DNA of 64,000 bases from the NCBI RefSeq assembly GCF_000801295.1, contig NZ_AP012978.1, positions 310,001 to 374,000 of the forward strand, written 5' to 3'. Shown one piece after another: positions 27,070 through 35,118 of this stretch; positions within the stretch are counted from its first letter, which is position 1; every line of letters begins with the position of its first letter. A model generated the notes under the pieces. That model saw only the letters and a program-made list of their open reading frames with translations. It made no database searches and was not told the origin of the DNA. This DNA comes from an endosymbiont of unidentified scaly snail isolate Monju (lineage in GTDB: Bacteria; Pseudomonadota; Gammaproteobacteria; Chromatiales; Chromatiaceae). Made by a program: the position numbers and the translations under genes.

Positions 27070-29856
27070 ATGCAGCGTCTGCTGATGCTCTGTGCCAGGT
27101 ATCCGTGGCACGCCCCCGGGTTCCTGTTGCTGGTCTCGCTCGCGGCCGCCACCCAGTTGCGGTACGTCCAGGTGCAGATCGCCACCGACGAACTGCTGGT
27201 GATAGACGATCCCGAACGCGCCTATTACGAGCGTGTCAGCCGCCAGTTCGGGGAAGAGGACATCATCGTTCTCTACCTGGAGGACGAGGCGCTGATGGCG
27301 CCGGAACGCCTCGAGGTCCTGCGCCAGACCCTCGAACAGATCGAGCAGCTGGATTTCGTCGACCGGGTCGAGAGTCTGTTCTCCGTGCCCTGGCTCAAGA
27401 GTGTCGATGGCTATCTGAACAAGGATCCCTATCTGAAGCGGTTGCCGAAGGATGCCGCCGAAGGAGAGCGCCTGCTCGCTCAGGCGTTGCAGGATCCCTT
27501 CGTGCGTCACGTGCTGCTGTCAGCCGACGGGCGGGTGATGGGCGCGGCCATCGTGCTGCGCGACGGCGTGAGCGGAGAGGACGACCTGCGGGTGACGCGC
27601 GCGCTCGAGCGCCTGGTCGCGCCCCTGCGCGCGCATTACCGCAAGGCCTTCGCCATCGGCTATCCGCATGTGCGCACGGCCATCGCCCAGCAGATCCGCA
27701 AGGAGCAGGCCGAGCTGTTTCCGTGGGCGGTGGGAGCGCTGCTGCTGGCGCTGTTCCTGTTGTTGCGCCAGCTGGTCGACATCCTTGCGCCGGTGCTCAC
27801 CGCGGCGATCAGCATCGTCTGGACCCTGGGCGTGATGGGGCTGAGCGGCATCCCGCTGAACGTGGTCACCTCCATCGTGCCGATCCTGCTGATCATCGTC
27901 GGTTCGACCGAGGACATCCACCTGTTGTCGGAGTTTCGTCACGCTCAGCGCGAAGGCCTGGATCGCGAAGCAGCACTCGAGCGCATGGCGGTGCGCATGG
28001 GACGCACGGTGCTGCTGACCTTCATTACAACCTATGCCGGGTTCTTTTCGGTGGCACTGAGTCGCATCGAGGTGCTGTGGCAGTTCGGCATCCTCGCCTC
28101 GACCGGCCTGCTGTTCAATTTCGTGGCCACCGTGGTACTGATCCCGGCGCTGCTTTCGCTGGCGGGCCACTGGCAGCTCGACGGGCGCTCGCGTTTCGTG
28201 CAGCGGCGTCCGGGGCGTCTGGCACGGCGATACTGGGGGCTGCTCCATCGCTCGCGCTGGGGCATTCTCGTGGTGCTGCTCGGGGTCTCGCTGATCGCGG
28301 CGCTCGGGGTACCCCGAATCGAGGTCGATCACAGCACCGTGGAGAGCCTGGCCCGCGACTCCGAGGTGCGGCGCCAGGTCGAGGCGGTCAACGAGCGCCT
28401 GGCCGGGCTCGAGAACTTTTCCATCGTGGTCGAATCGGGTATCGAGGACACCTTCCTCAAGGTGCGCTATCTCGAGCAGGTCGCCGCCATCCAGGCGTTC
28501 ATCGACGAACAGGGGCTGGCCCGTTCCACCACCTCGTTCACCAATTACCTGTCGATGCTCAACATGGCCTTCCAGGAGCTGGAGCGACCGTCACTCCCCG
28601 GCTCGGACGACGTGGTCGACGAACTGATGATCTTTCTCGATCATCGCCATGTGCGGGCCTATGTGTCGGACGACTACAGTCGATTGCGCATCCTCGTTCG
28701 GCATCCGATCGATTCCACGGTGGCGTTGCAGGCCTTTGTCGATCGTGTGCAGGCCTATCTGGACGAGCATCTCGATGCCGGTCTCGAGGCGCATATCACC
28801 GGTTCCTCGGTGCTGACCCTGCGCGCCACCCAGTCGATGATCCGTGGCCAGCTGGAGTCGGTGGTGCTCCTGCTGCTGTTCTTCGTGCTCATCATTTCGG
28901 TGCTGTTCACCGATCTCCGCGTGGGTCTGATCGCCGCCTTGCCCAATGCCCTGCCGGTGCTGGTGCTGTTCGGTGTCATGGGGTACGCGGGTATCCCGCT
29001 GAACATCGGTACCACCATGGCCGCGGCCATCGCCATCGGGATTGCGGTGGACGATACCCTGCACTTCATGTTGCGTTACAACCGGGAGCTCCGGTCCTCG
29101 CGGCACCAGATCGCCGCCATGCAGGCGACCCTGGCCGGTGAGGGGCTGCCGGTGATCGCCACCTCGGTGGCACTGGTCGCCGGTTTCCTGGTCTTTACCT
29201 TCTCGGACTTCCAGCCCATCGTGTTGTTCGGTGCGCTCAGCGCCCTGGTCATTGCCACTGCCCTGCTGGCGGATTTCGTGATCACCCCCCTGGCCATCTC
29301 CTCGCTGCGCCTGGTCAACCTGTGGGACCTGCTGTCGGCCCAGTTGCGGCGTGAGATCATTCCGCAGAGTGTGCTGTTCCGCGGCATGCGCTCCTGGCAG
29401 ATCCGCCGTTTCATCCTCACCAGCACGCTGGGAGAGTACGGGCCGGGCGAGGTGATCTTCGAGCCGGGGGACGAATCGGATGCCATGTTCCTGGTGATGC
29501 GCGGCACGGTGGAGGTGACGGTGCCTGGCAGAGGCGGTGAAAGGGCTGATCTGGTGGTCAGTCGTTTCGGCGTGGGGGAGCTGTTTGGTGATGTGGCGGT
29601 ACTGGCCCGTGAACGCCGCAAGACGCGAGCGCGTGCGATCGAACCGACGACCTTGCTGCTGCTGGGGCGCGACAGCCTCTACAATGCCGTGCAATACCAC
29701 CCCCTTTTGGCGAGTCGTCTGTTCTACAATCTGGCGGTCGACGTGAGCTGTCGCTGGATCCGTTTCATCGGCAGCATCCAGTCGCCGGCGGATCGCCTGC
29801 GGGGGCGCGGATCGGGCAAGGGAGCCGAGGACGGCCACTGCGGGCCGGATCGCTGA
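27070..29856 (+). CDS. RND/MMPL-family transporter fused to a C-terminal cyclic-nucleotide-binding domain
   Basis: 928 residues. Two RND half-units are visible, each with a membrane helix, a periplasmic loop of about 200 residues and five further helices; conserved segments are GSTEDIHLLSEF in the first half and GIAVDDTLHFMLRY in the second. From about residue 795 a CNB/Crp-like beta-roll follows (YGPGEVIFEPGDESDAMFLVMRG, RFGVGELFGDVAVL, RARA). The phosphate-binding cassette has GD where cNMP binders usually have GE, so ligand binding is uncertain. Hopanoid, lipid or other hydrophobic cargo is plausible, as for related HpnN-type RND proteins. The ATG follows AGGAG. Confidence 0.85.
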   Translation: MQRLLMLCARYPWHAPGFLLLVSLAAATQLRYVQVQIATDELLVIDDPERAYYERVSRQFGEEDIIVLYLEDEALMAPERLEVLRQTLEQIEQLDFVDRVESLFSVPWLKSVDGYLNKDPYLKRLPKDAAEGERLLAQALQDPFVRHVLLSADGRVMGAAIVLRDGVSGEDDLRVTRALERLVAPLRAHYRKAFAIGYPHVRTAIAQQIRKEQAELFPWAVGALLLALFLLLRQLVDILAPVLTAAISIVWTLGVMGLSGIPLNVVTSIVPILLIIVGSTEDIHLLSEFRHAQREGLDREAALERMAVRMGRTVLLTFITTYAGFFSVALSRIEVLWQFGILASTGLLFNFVATVVLIPALLSLAGHWQLDGRSRFVQRRPGRLARRYWGLLHRSRWGILVVLLGVSLIAALGVPRIEVDHSTVESLARDSEVRRQVEAVNERLAGLENFSIVVESGIEDTFLKVRYLEQVAAIQAFIDEQGLARSTTSFTNYLSMLNMAFQELERPSLPGSDDVVDELMIFLDHRHVRAYVSDDYSRLRILVRHPIDSTVALQAFVDRVQAYLDEHLDAGLEAHITGSSVLTLRATQSMIRGQLESVVLLLLFFVLIISVLFTDLRVGLIAALPNALPVLVLFGVMGYAGIPLNIGTTMAAAIAIGIAVDDTLHFMLRYNRELRSSRHQIAAMQATLAGEGLPVIATSVALVAGFLVFTFSDFQPIVLFGALSALVIATALLADFVITPLAISSLRLVNLWDLLSAQLRREIIPQSVLFRGMRSWQIRRFILTSTLGEYGPGEVIFEPGDESDAMFLVMRGTVEVTVPGRGGERADLVVSRFGVGELFGDVAVLARERRKTRARAIEPTTLLLLGRDSLYNAVQYHPLLASRLFYNLAVDVSCRWIRFIGSIQSPADRLRGRGSGKGAEDGHCGPDR

Positions 29857-29868
29857 GGAGTCGTCACG

Positions 29869-30631
29869 ATGCGAAGGAGAATCCGCGAGCGGGCCGCGCT
29901 CGCACTGATGGCCTTGTTGCCACTGGTCGCCACCCTGGCCCGGTCGGCACCGTCTCCCGTGTTCAGCGCCCCCTACAGCGGTGAGCGGGTGACCGAGTAC
30001 GAGGTGGAGCTGGCGACCGGCCCCCATACCCGGCGCAGTTTTCGTATTCCCGCCGAGTGCCCGGCCGCCCATCAGGCCTTTCGCGCCGGGGCGCAACAAT
30101 GGTGCAATCGTGTGGAGCGCCGGCTCTGGGCCAAGGTGATGCAGGATTGTTACTATGCCGCCTTTCTGGCTCGGGCCCGCCCCGGTGCGCAACACGATTT
30201 CGTGACCGGTTATGATTTCATGAACGCGCGCCTGGCCGACCTGCCGTTGCGTCGCGATTGCGGGCAGGACAACGGATGCGAACCGTTGCCACCGGGAGTG
30301 ATCGACCTGGGACAGATCCTGGCCCGGGTGACCACGCGGGAGGAGGGCGAACACGCCACGCCCGAGGCCTGCCGGGTCGAACACGGGCGTTTTCGGGGCT
30401 GGGTGCGATTCGACCCGAAGAAAGGCATGGTCTGCTGGTCCGATCCGCGAGCCAATGGCTTGCATCATCGCCGTGGACCATGCCGACGTGAATGGAGACG
30501 GTTACCTGGATGCGGTTCTGCGATTGATCCCGCTCGGACGGGACTATCGCCGTACTCCGTTGATCCTGCCGTTGACGCGCAAGCAGTCGGAAGGCCCCTT
30601 CAGCCTGCCGGACCGGCTGGTGGTGCCGTGA
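29869..30631 (+). pseudogene. Exported protein of unknown function, frameshifted near its 3' end
   Basis: The N-terminus has a signal peptide (MRRRIRERAALALMALLPLVATLA), then a cysteine-containing globular region. The frame is convincing up to WSDPRAN (about 30456). From there homologous-looking sequence continues in the next frame: ACIIAVDHADVNGDGYLDAV, a Ca2+-loop-like DxNxDG motif, ending at the TGA at 30629-30631. Removing one G at 30457-30458 restores a single frame of about 253 residues. Without the correction the frame runs on into the following methyltransferase gene. This may be a mutation or a sequencing error. No family was recognised. Confidence 0.6.
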
Positions 30632-30672
30632 GCACATTCGAGGCACCAGGGGTGTCGGGAGGTTTCCGAAAC

Positions 30673-31389
30673 ATGTGGGTTCTTGCCGTCAGTCTGTTGG
30701 CCTACCTGTTCGGCCTGGGGGTGCTGGTGCTCTTCGTGTTGTTCGTCGCTCCCTGGCCGGTACTGCCGTGGCACGTGGACTCCGGGGGAGCCGGGTTACC
30801 GTTGTGGCTGGCGGCCGGTGTCGACATCGGGCTGCTGGCGCTTTTCGGTCTGCAACATTCCGTGATGGCGAGACCCCGTTTCCGGCGGCTGGTGCCGCCA
30901 GCGCTCACGCGCGCCGTCTATGTATTGGCCTCGGGCGTGGCGCTGGGGCTGATGATCGCTTGCTGGCAGCCGTTGCCCGGCGAGCCCTGGCAGGTCGAAC
31001 AGCCGTTCGCACGGGGCTTGCTGTTGGCGGCGTTCGTTGGTGGCTGGGCGCTGTCGGTCTATGCCACCTTCGTCATCGATCACTTCGAACTGTTCGGTCT
31101 GCGCCAGGCCTGGCAGCACCTGCGGGGGGTGACCGCGCCGGCGCCCGCCTTTCGCGAGGTGTCGCTTTACCGCTGGGTGCGTCATCCCATGCAGCTCGGC
31201 GTGTTGATCGGACTGTGGGCCACGCCGCAGATGTCGACCGGCCACCTGCTGCTGGCGCTGGGCATGACCGCCTATGTGCTGATCGGCCTGTGGTTCGAGG
31301 AGCGCGACCTGCTGGTCGAGCTGGGTCCGGCCTATGCCGAGTACCGCCAACGGGTGCCGCGGTTGATTCCCCTGCGTCTGCCGCGCTGA
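30673..31389 (+). CDS. mddA: Probable methanethiol S-methyltransferase (NnrU/isoprenylcysteine methyltransferase-like)
   Basis: 238 residues with about six hydrophobic segments. LLALFGLQHSVMARPRF, DHFELFGLRQAW, LYRWVRHPMQLGVLI and EERDLL...YAEYRQRVP follow the MddA family closely, in which RHP and EERDL are signatures. MddA methylates methanethiol with SAM to give dimethyl sulfide. The ATG at 30673 follows GGGAGG at 9 bp spacing; an in-frame GTG at 30628 overlaps the upstream stop (GTGA) and is an alternative. The assignment rests on recalled family motifs and needs a search; a general isoprenylcysteine-type methyltransferase is the fallback. Confidence 0.72.
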   Translation: MWVLAVSLLAYLFGLGVLVLFVLFVAPWPVLPWHVDSGGAGLPLWLAAGVDIGLLALFGLQHSVMARPRFRRLVPPALTRAVYVLASGVALGLMIACWQPLPGEPWQVEQPFARGLLLAAFVGGWALSVYATFVIDHFELFGLRQAWQHLRGVTAPAPAFREVSLYRWVRHPMQLGVLIGLWATPQMSTGHLLLALGMTAYVLIGLWFEERDLLVELGPAYAEYRQRVPRLIPLRLPR

Positions 31390-31444
31390 CAAGCCCAGGC
31401 GCGCGCGCTAAAGTGCCCTGGCGCATCTGCAAGAGGTACCTGTG

Positions 31445-31966
31445 ATGACTGACACGTCTTCCAAGCGCCCGGTCCGCCTGGCGATCCTGACCATTTCCGA
31501 TACCCGTACCCCCGAGAACGACACCTCCGGTAACGCGCTCGAACGCATGGCCACCGAAGACGGTCACGAAGTGGTCGAGCGCCTGATCGTGCCCGACGAC
31601 ATCTACCGCATCCGCTACGAGGTCTCGCGCTGGATCATCGACCCGAAGGTCGAGGCGGTGATCACCACCGGCGGCACCGGGCTCACCGGTCGCGACGGCA
31701 CCCCTGAGGCAGTGGCCCCGCTGCTCGACCGGACCATCGAGGGCTTCGGTGAGCTGTTCCGCTGGCTTTCCTACCAGAAGATCAAGACCTCGACCATTGC
31801 CTCGCGCGCCATCGGCGGGGTGGCCAATGGCACCTTCATCTTCTGTCTGCCGGGTTCGACCGGTGCCTGCAAGGACGCCTGGAACGGCATCCTGCGCGAC
31901 CAGCTCGACCTCTCGCACCGGCCCTGCAACCTGGTCGAGCTGATGCCGAGGCTGACCGAGTCATGA
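31445..31966 (+). CDS. moaB: Molybdenum cofactor biosynthesis protein B
   Basis: 173 residues. It has the MoaB/MogA fold: [17 protein letters not shown], the substrate-binding [11 protein letters not shown], and [18 protein letters not shown]. It adenylylates molybdopterin or assists that step. A GTG three bases before the ATG is also in frame; the ATG has the better-spaced GAGGT. The gene begins a tight operon moaB-moeA-moaD-moaE in which every junction overlaps. Confidence 0.95.
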   Translation: MTDTSSKRPVRLAILTISDTRTPENDTSGNALERMATEDGHEVVERLIVPDDIYRIRYEVSRWIIDPKVEAVITTGGTGLTGRDGTPEAVAPLLDRTIEGFGELFRWLSYQKIKTSTIASRAIGGVANGTFIFCLPGSTGACKDAWNGILRDQLDLSHRPCNLVELMPRLTES

Positions 31967-33213
31967 GTGCCAGTGGCAGTGCCGCGGACTGTTTCTCTGC
32001 CGACGGCATGCTGAGTGCCGACGAGGCGCGACGCATCCTGATCGAGTCGGCGGTGCCGCTGACCGAGACCGAGCGGGTGCCGTTGGTCACCGCCCTCGGT
32101 CGCGTGCTGGCCGCGGATGTCACCTCACCGCTGGACGTGCCCGGGCACGACAACAGCGCGATGGACGGCTACGCCATCCACGCCGCCGACACCGCGACCG
32201 GCAGTGCCGAGCTGTCGGTGGCCCAGCGTATTCCCGCTGGCACGGTCGGCACATCGCTCGAACCCGGCACCGCGGCGCGCATCTTCACCGGTGCGCCCAT
32301 GCCCGAGGGCGCCAACGCCGTGGTGATGCAGGAAGAGGTCGTGGTCGAAGGCGAGCGCATTCGCATCGGGCGCCGTATCGCCCCCGGCGAGAATGTACGC
32401 CCACGCGCCAACGACGTGGCCAGCGGCGACGTGGTGCTGCATGCCGGCGAGTGCCTGCGGCCGCAGGCGGTGGGGCTGCTCGCCTCGCTGGGCGTGGCCG
32501 AGGTCGAAGTGGTGCGTCGCCTGCGCGTGGCCCTGCTGAACACCGGTGACGAGATCGTCGAGCCGGGTACCCCGCTGGGGCCAGGACAGATCTACAACTC
32601 CAACCGCTACACGCTCACCGCCTGCCTGCAACAGGCCGGTTGTGAAGTGGTCGATCTGGGCCAGGTCGAGGACACCCTGGAGGCCACCCGCGCGGCGCTG
32701 CGCGAGGCAGCCGGACGGGCCGATCTGATCATCACCAGCGGTGGCGTCTCGGTGGGCGAGAAAGACCACATCCGCGCCGCGGTCGAGGCCGAGGGCGAGA
32801 TATCCCTGTGGCGTGTGCGCACCAAGCCGGGCAAGCCGCTGGCCTTCGGGCGGGTGGGCGAGACCCCCTTCATCGGCCTGCCGGGCAACCCGGTCTCGGT
32901 GTTCGTCACCCTGTGCCTGTTCGGCCTGCCCTACATCCGCGCCGCACAAGGTCGTCGTGATCCCTTTCCGGCGCCCCTCCTCGCCTGTCTGCCGCACGCG
33001 GTCGAACGTCCGCTCAAGCGCCGCGAGTTCGTGCGCGTACGCCTCGAGCACCGCGCCGGGGCGTTGCCGCTGGCGCAGTGGTTCCCGCGCCAGGGCTCGG
33101 ATGTGCTCACCAGCACCGTCTGGGCCGACGGCCTGCTCGAGATCACCGAAGACAGCGTGCTGCCCGAGGGCGCGCCGCTCAACTACTGGTCATTCGAACA
33201 GCTGTTGTCATGA
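31963..33213 (+). CDS. moeA: Molybdopterin molybdenumtransferase
   Basis: 416 residues. PGHDNSAMDGYAI, PMPEGANAVVMQE, LLNTGDEI, TSGGVSVGEKD and KPGKPLAFG with LPGNPVSVFV are the MoeA signatures in order. It inserts molybdate into adenylylated molybdopterin. It overlaps moaB and moaD by 4 bp each (ATGA), indicating translational coupling. Confidence 0.96.
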   Translation: MSASGSAADCFSADGMLSADEARRILIESAVPLTETERVPLVTALGRVLAADVTSPLDVPGHDNSAMDGYAIHAADTATGSAELSVAQRIPAGTVGTSLEPGTAARIFTGAPMPEGANAVVMQEEVVVEGERIRIGRRIAPGENVRPRANDVASGDVVLHAGECLRPQAVGLLASLGVAEVEVVRRLRVALLNTGDEIVEPGTPLGPGQIYNSNRYTLTACLQQAGCEVVDLGQVEDTLEATRAALREAAGRADLIITSGGVSVGEKDHIRAAVEAEGEISLWRVRTKPGKPLAFGRVGETPFIGLPGNPVSVFVTLCLFGLPYIRAAQGRRDPFPAPLLACLPHAVERPLKRREFVRVRLEHRAGALPLAQWFPRQGSDVLTSTVWADGLLEITEDSVLPEGAPLNYWSFEQLLS

Positions 33214-33452
33214 TCCACGTACTCTATTTCGCCAGGCTGCGCGATCGCCTCGGGGTGGCCGAGGAGCAGCTCGAGACCTTTCCTCCCACCCTGGGTGAAC
33301 TGCGTGAGCAGCTCGCCGCGCGCGGCGGCGACTGGGGCGAGGCCTTCTCTGCTCATGTGCTGATGGCGGTCAACCAGGAGATGGCCGGACCCGAGACCCC
33401 GCTGGCCGATGGCGACGAGGTCGGTTTCTTCCCTCCGGTGACCGGCGGATGA
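33210..33452 (+). CDS. moaD: Molybdopterin synthase sulfur carrier subunit
   Basis: 80 residues, ubiquitin-like fold, ending in the essential Gly-Gly (FFPPVTGG). After activation the C-terminus becomes a thiocarboxylate that supplies sulfur for the molybdopterin dithiolene. It overlaps moeA and moaE by 4 bp each. Confidence 0.95.
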   Translation: MIHVLYFARLRDRLGVAEEQLETFPPTLGELREQLAARGGDWGEAFSAHVLMAVNQEMAGPETPLADGDEVGFFPPVTGG

Positions 33453-33925
33453 AGACCCGCATCGCTGTCCAGACCGAGCCGTTCGACCTGGCCGAGGAGA
33501 CCGCGCGGCTGAGCGCGGGGGATGCCACCATCGGTGCGGTGGCCAGCTTCGTGGGACTGGTGCGCGGCCACAACCGTGTGGGCGAGGACGCCGCCGACAT
33601 CACCACGCTCATCCTCGAGCACTACCCCGGCATGACCGAGAAGGCCCTGTCCCGCATCGTCGATGCCGCCGCCGAACGCTGGCCGCTGCAGGCGGTGACC
33701 GTGATCCACCGCGTCGGCGAGCTGCGCCTGGGCGAGCCCATCGTGCTGGTGCTCACCGCCAGCGCCCACCGCCAGGCGGCCTTCGAGTCCTGTCAGTTCA
33801 TCATGGACATCCTCAAGACCGAGGCCCCCTTCTGGAAGAAGGAACGCCTGCCCGATGGGCGCGAACGCTGGGTGGATGCCCGCGAGAGCGACAGCGAGGC
33901 CGCCGCGCGCTGGTTGCGTGACTGA
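33449..33925 (+). CDS. moaE: Molybdopterin synthase catalytic subunit
   Basis: 158 residues. It has ASFVGLVRGHN, LEHYPGMTEKAL, VTVIHRVGELRLGE and APFWKKE, with the catalytic lysines in the last motif. Together with MoaD it converts cyclic pyranopterin monophosphate to molybdopterin. It ends the moa operon; MoaA and MoaC are not in the window. Confidence 0.96.
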   Translation: MKTRIAVQTEPFDLAEETARLSAGDATIGAVASFVGLVRGHNRVGEDAADITTLILEHYPGMTEKALSRIVDAAAERWPLQAVTVIHRVGELRLGEPIVLVLTASAHRQAAFESCQFIMDILKTEAPFWKKERLPDGRERWVDARESDSEAAARWLRD

Positions 33926-33941
33926 GGGCAGCGTGTCCACA

Positions 33942-33965
33942 AAAAACCCCGCCACGTGGGCGGGG
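33942..33965 (-). terminator. Intrinsic terminator of the binding-protein gene
   Basis: CCCCGCC (33948-33954), ACGT loop and GGCGGGG (33959-33965) with A6 on the left, which reads as a U-run on the minus strand. It lies about 30 bp past the stop of the minus-strand gene; on the + strand the trailing sequence is only weakly T-rich. Confidence 0.85.
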
Positions 33966-33996
33966 AGAGTTTGCCACTCCTGCCGGGGGTCTCTGG

Positions 33997-34995
33997 TCAG
34001 TTGTTCAGCGGCTTGAGCTTGAGCTCGCTGTCGGTAGCCTTCAGGAAGCCGTATTTCGCGTAGATGGCCTGTGCTTCCGGGGTGCCGAGGTAGGCGGGGT
34101 AACGCTCGGCGTTGTGCGGGTTGCGGCCGGTGGCCAGGGTCCCGATGGCATAGCCCACCTTGTGTTGCATGTTGTAGGGTGCGGGGATGGACACGCCCTC
34201 CACCGGCCGGCCCTGGGCCTGCGCATGTTTCACCTCGGTGGTCCACACGATGCCCACGTCGGCCTCGCCCTTTTCGATCCGGTAGGGCGTTTCACGGTGA
34301 TGGGGCGAGGTGAACCAGGTCTTGCCGGGGACGGCCCAGCAGCTCTTGCATTTTGCGCCGCCGGTGACCTTGTCGTACAGGCCCAGGTCCTTGAGCATCT
34401 GTGCGCCGTAGAACTTGAAGATGCCCTCGGTCAGCGGGTTGGGGTGGGATTGCACCAGGTCGTCGCGGCCCAGGTCTTCCGGCCCCTTGATGCCCTTGGG
34501 GTTGCCCTTGGCGACCATCAGTTCCAGCTTGTTGTGGGTGTAGATCATGTAGTCGTGCATGAGCCCCTTCTTTGCCAGTTTTTTCAGGTGGCCCAGGTTC
34601 ACGCTGGCGAACAGGTCGGGATTCTGTGCGGTCTTCTGGCCATCGATGATGCCCTGCTTGAGGATCTGGCCCTTGAGGATCTGGCCCTTGAGGATCTGGC
34701 CGGGCGGGATGGTCTCGACGTAGATGGTCTTGATGTCGGGATTCTTCTTCTGGAAGTCGCGGATCAGCTCTTCCATGACCATGAACTGGTTGCCGGCGAG
34801 GTACATGACCAGGTCGGCGGTATAGGAATCACCGATCTTCCCGTAGGCAATGTGCCCGTCGGCATGGAAGGTGCGGTAGTCATGGCCGAGGCCCGCAGCG
34901 TCCTTGCCCTTGGCCGCCATCACGGGGGTGCCCAGGAGCAGCGTCGTGGCCGCGAGCAGTGCGGGCAGCTTGCCCAGCAGTCTGGATGGTTTCAT
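33997..34995 (-). CDS. ModA-like extracellular substrate-binding protein
   Basis: 332 residues. A signal peptide (cleavage near VMAAKG) precedes a two-lobed type II binding protein: DLVMYLAGNQFMVMEELI, DLFASVNLGHLKKLAKKGL, LELMVAKGNPKGI and ADVGIVWTTEV resemble molybdate/tungstate-binding proteins. A CKSC motif occurs in the second lobe. No permease or ATPase gene adjoins it. Residues near 101-115 contain GQILK three times in tandem, from a 15-bp DNA repeat (34657-34701). Proximity to the moa operon favours an oxyanion ligand, but this is inference. It might instead feed signals to the membrane regulator upstream. Confidence 0.75.
   Translation of the reverse strand: MKPSRLLGKLPALLAATTLLLGTPVMAAKGKDAAGLGHDYRTFHADGHIAYGKIGDSYTADLVMYLAGNQFMVMEELIRDFQKKNPDIKTIYVETIPPGQILKGQILKGQILKQGIIDGQKTAQNPDLFASVNLGHLKKLAKKGLMHDYMIYTHNKLELMVAKGNPKGIKGPEDLGRDDLVQSHPNPLTEGIFKFYGAQMLKDLGLYDKVTGGAKCKSCWAVPGKTWFTSPHHRETPYRIEKGEADVGIVWTTEVKHAQAQGRPVEGVSIPAPYNMQHKVGYAIGTLATGRNPHNAERYPAYLGTPEAQAIYAKYGFLKATDSELKLKPLNN
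34657..34701. repeat. Tandem repeat, 3 x 15 bp, in frame
   Basis: Three perfect copies of CTTGAGGATCTGGCC. On the minus strand each adds GQILK (in register) to the binding protein. Copy-number change would keep the frame. Confidence 0.9.
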
Positions 34996-35080
34996 GGGGT
35001 CCTCCTTCGGTATCGTTGTTTGGCCTCTTCATCCTGGGTCGGGTAGCGTGGTTCGCCAATACGATCGAATACGGGATGAC

Positions 35081-35100
35081 CCCTGGGGGAAACCCCAGGG
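35081..35100. promoter_or_regulatory. Perfect 8-bp palindrome between the regulator and the binding-protein gene
   Basis: CCCTGGGG and CCCCAGGG flank GAAA. It lies 86 bp upstream of the binding-protein start and 19 bp past the regulator gene. No U-run follows, so it could be an operator for the LuxR-type regulator or a weak terminator/processing hairpin. Confidence 0.45.
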
Positions 35101-35118
35101 TGAGTGGTAAGCTGTTGA

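Noticed and set aside
29869-31389. A 506-residue fusion of an exported protein and a methyltransferase
   Set aside because: The middle part (LHHRRGPCRREWRR and on) is low-sense sequence, while the next frame gives a coherent continuation with a stop overlapping a start codon. A frameshift explains it better than a fusion.
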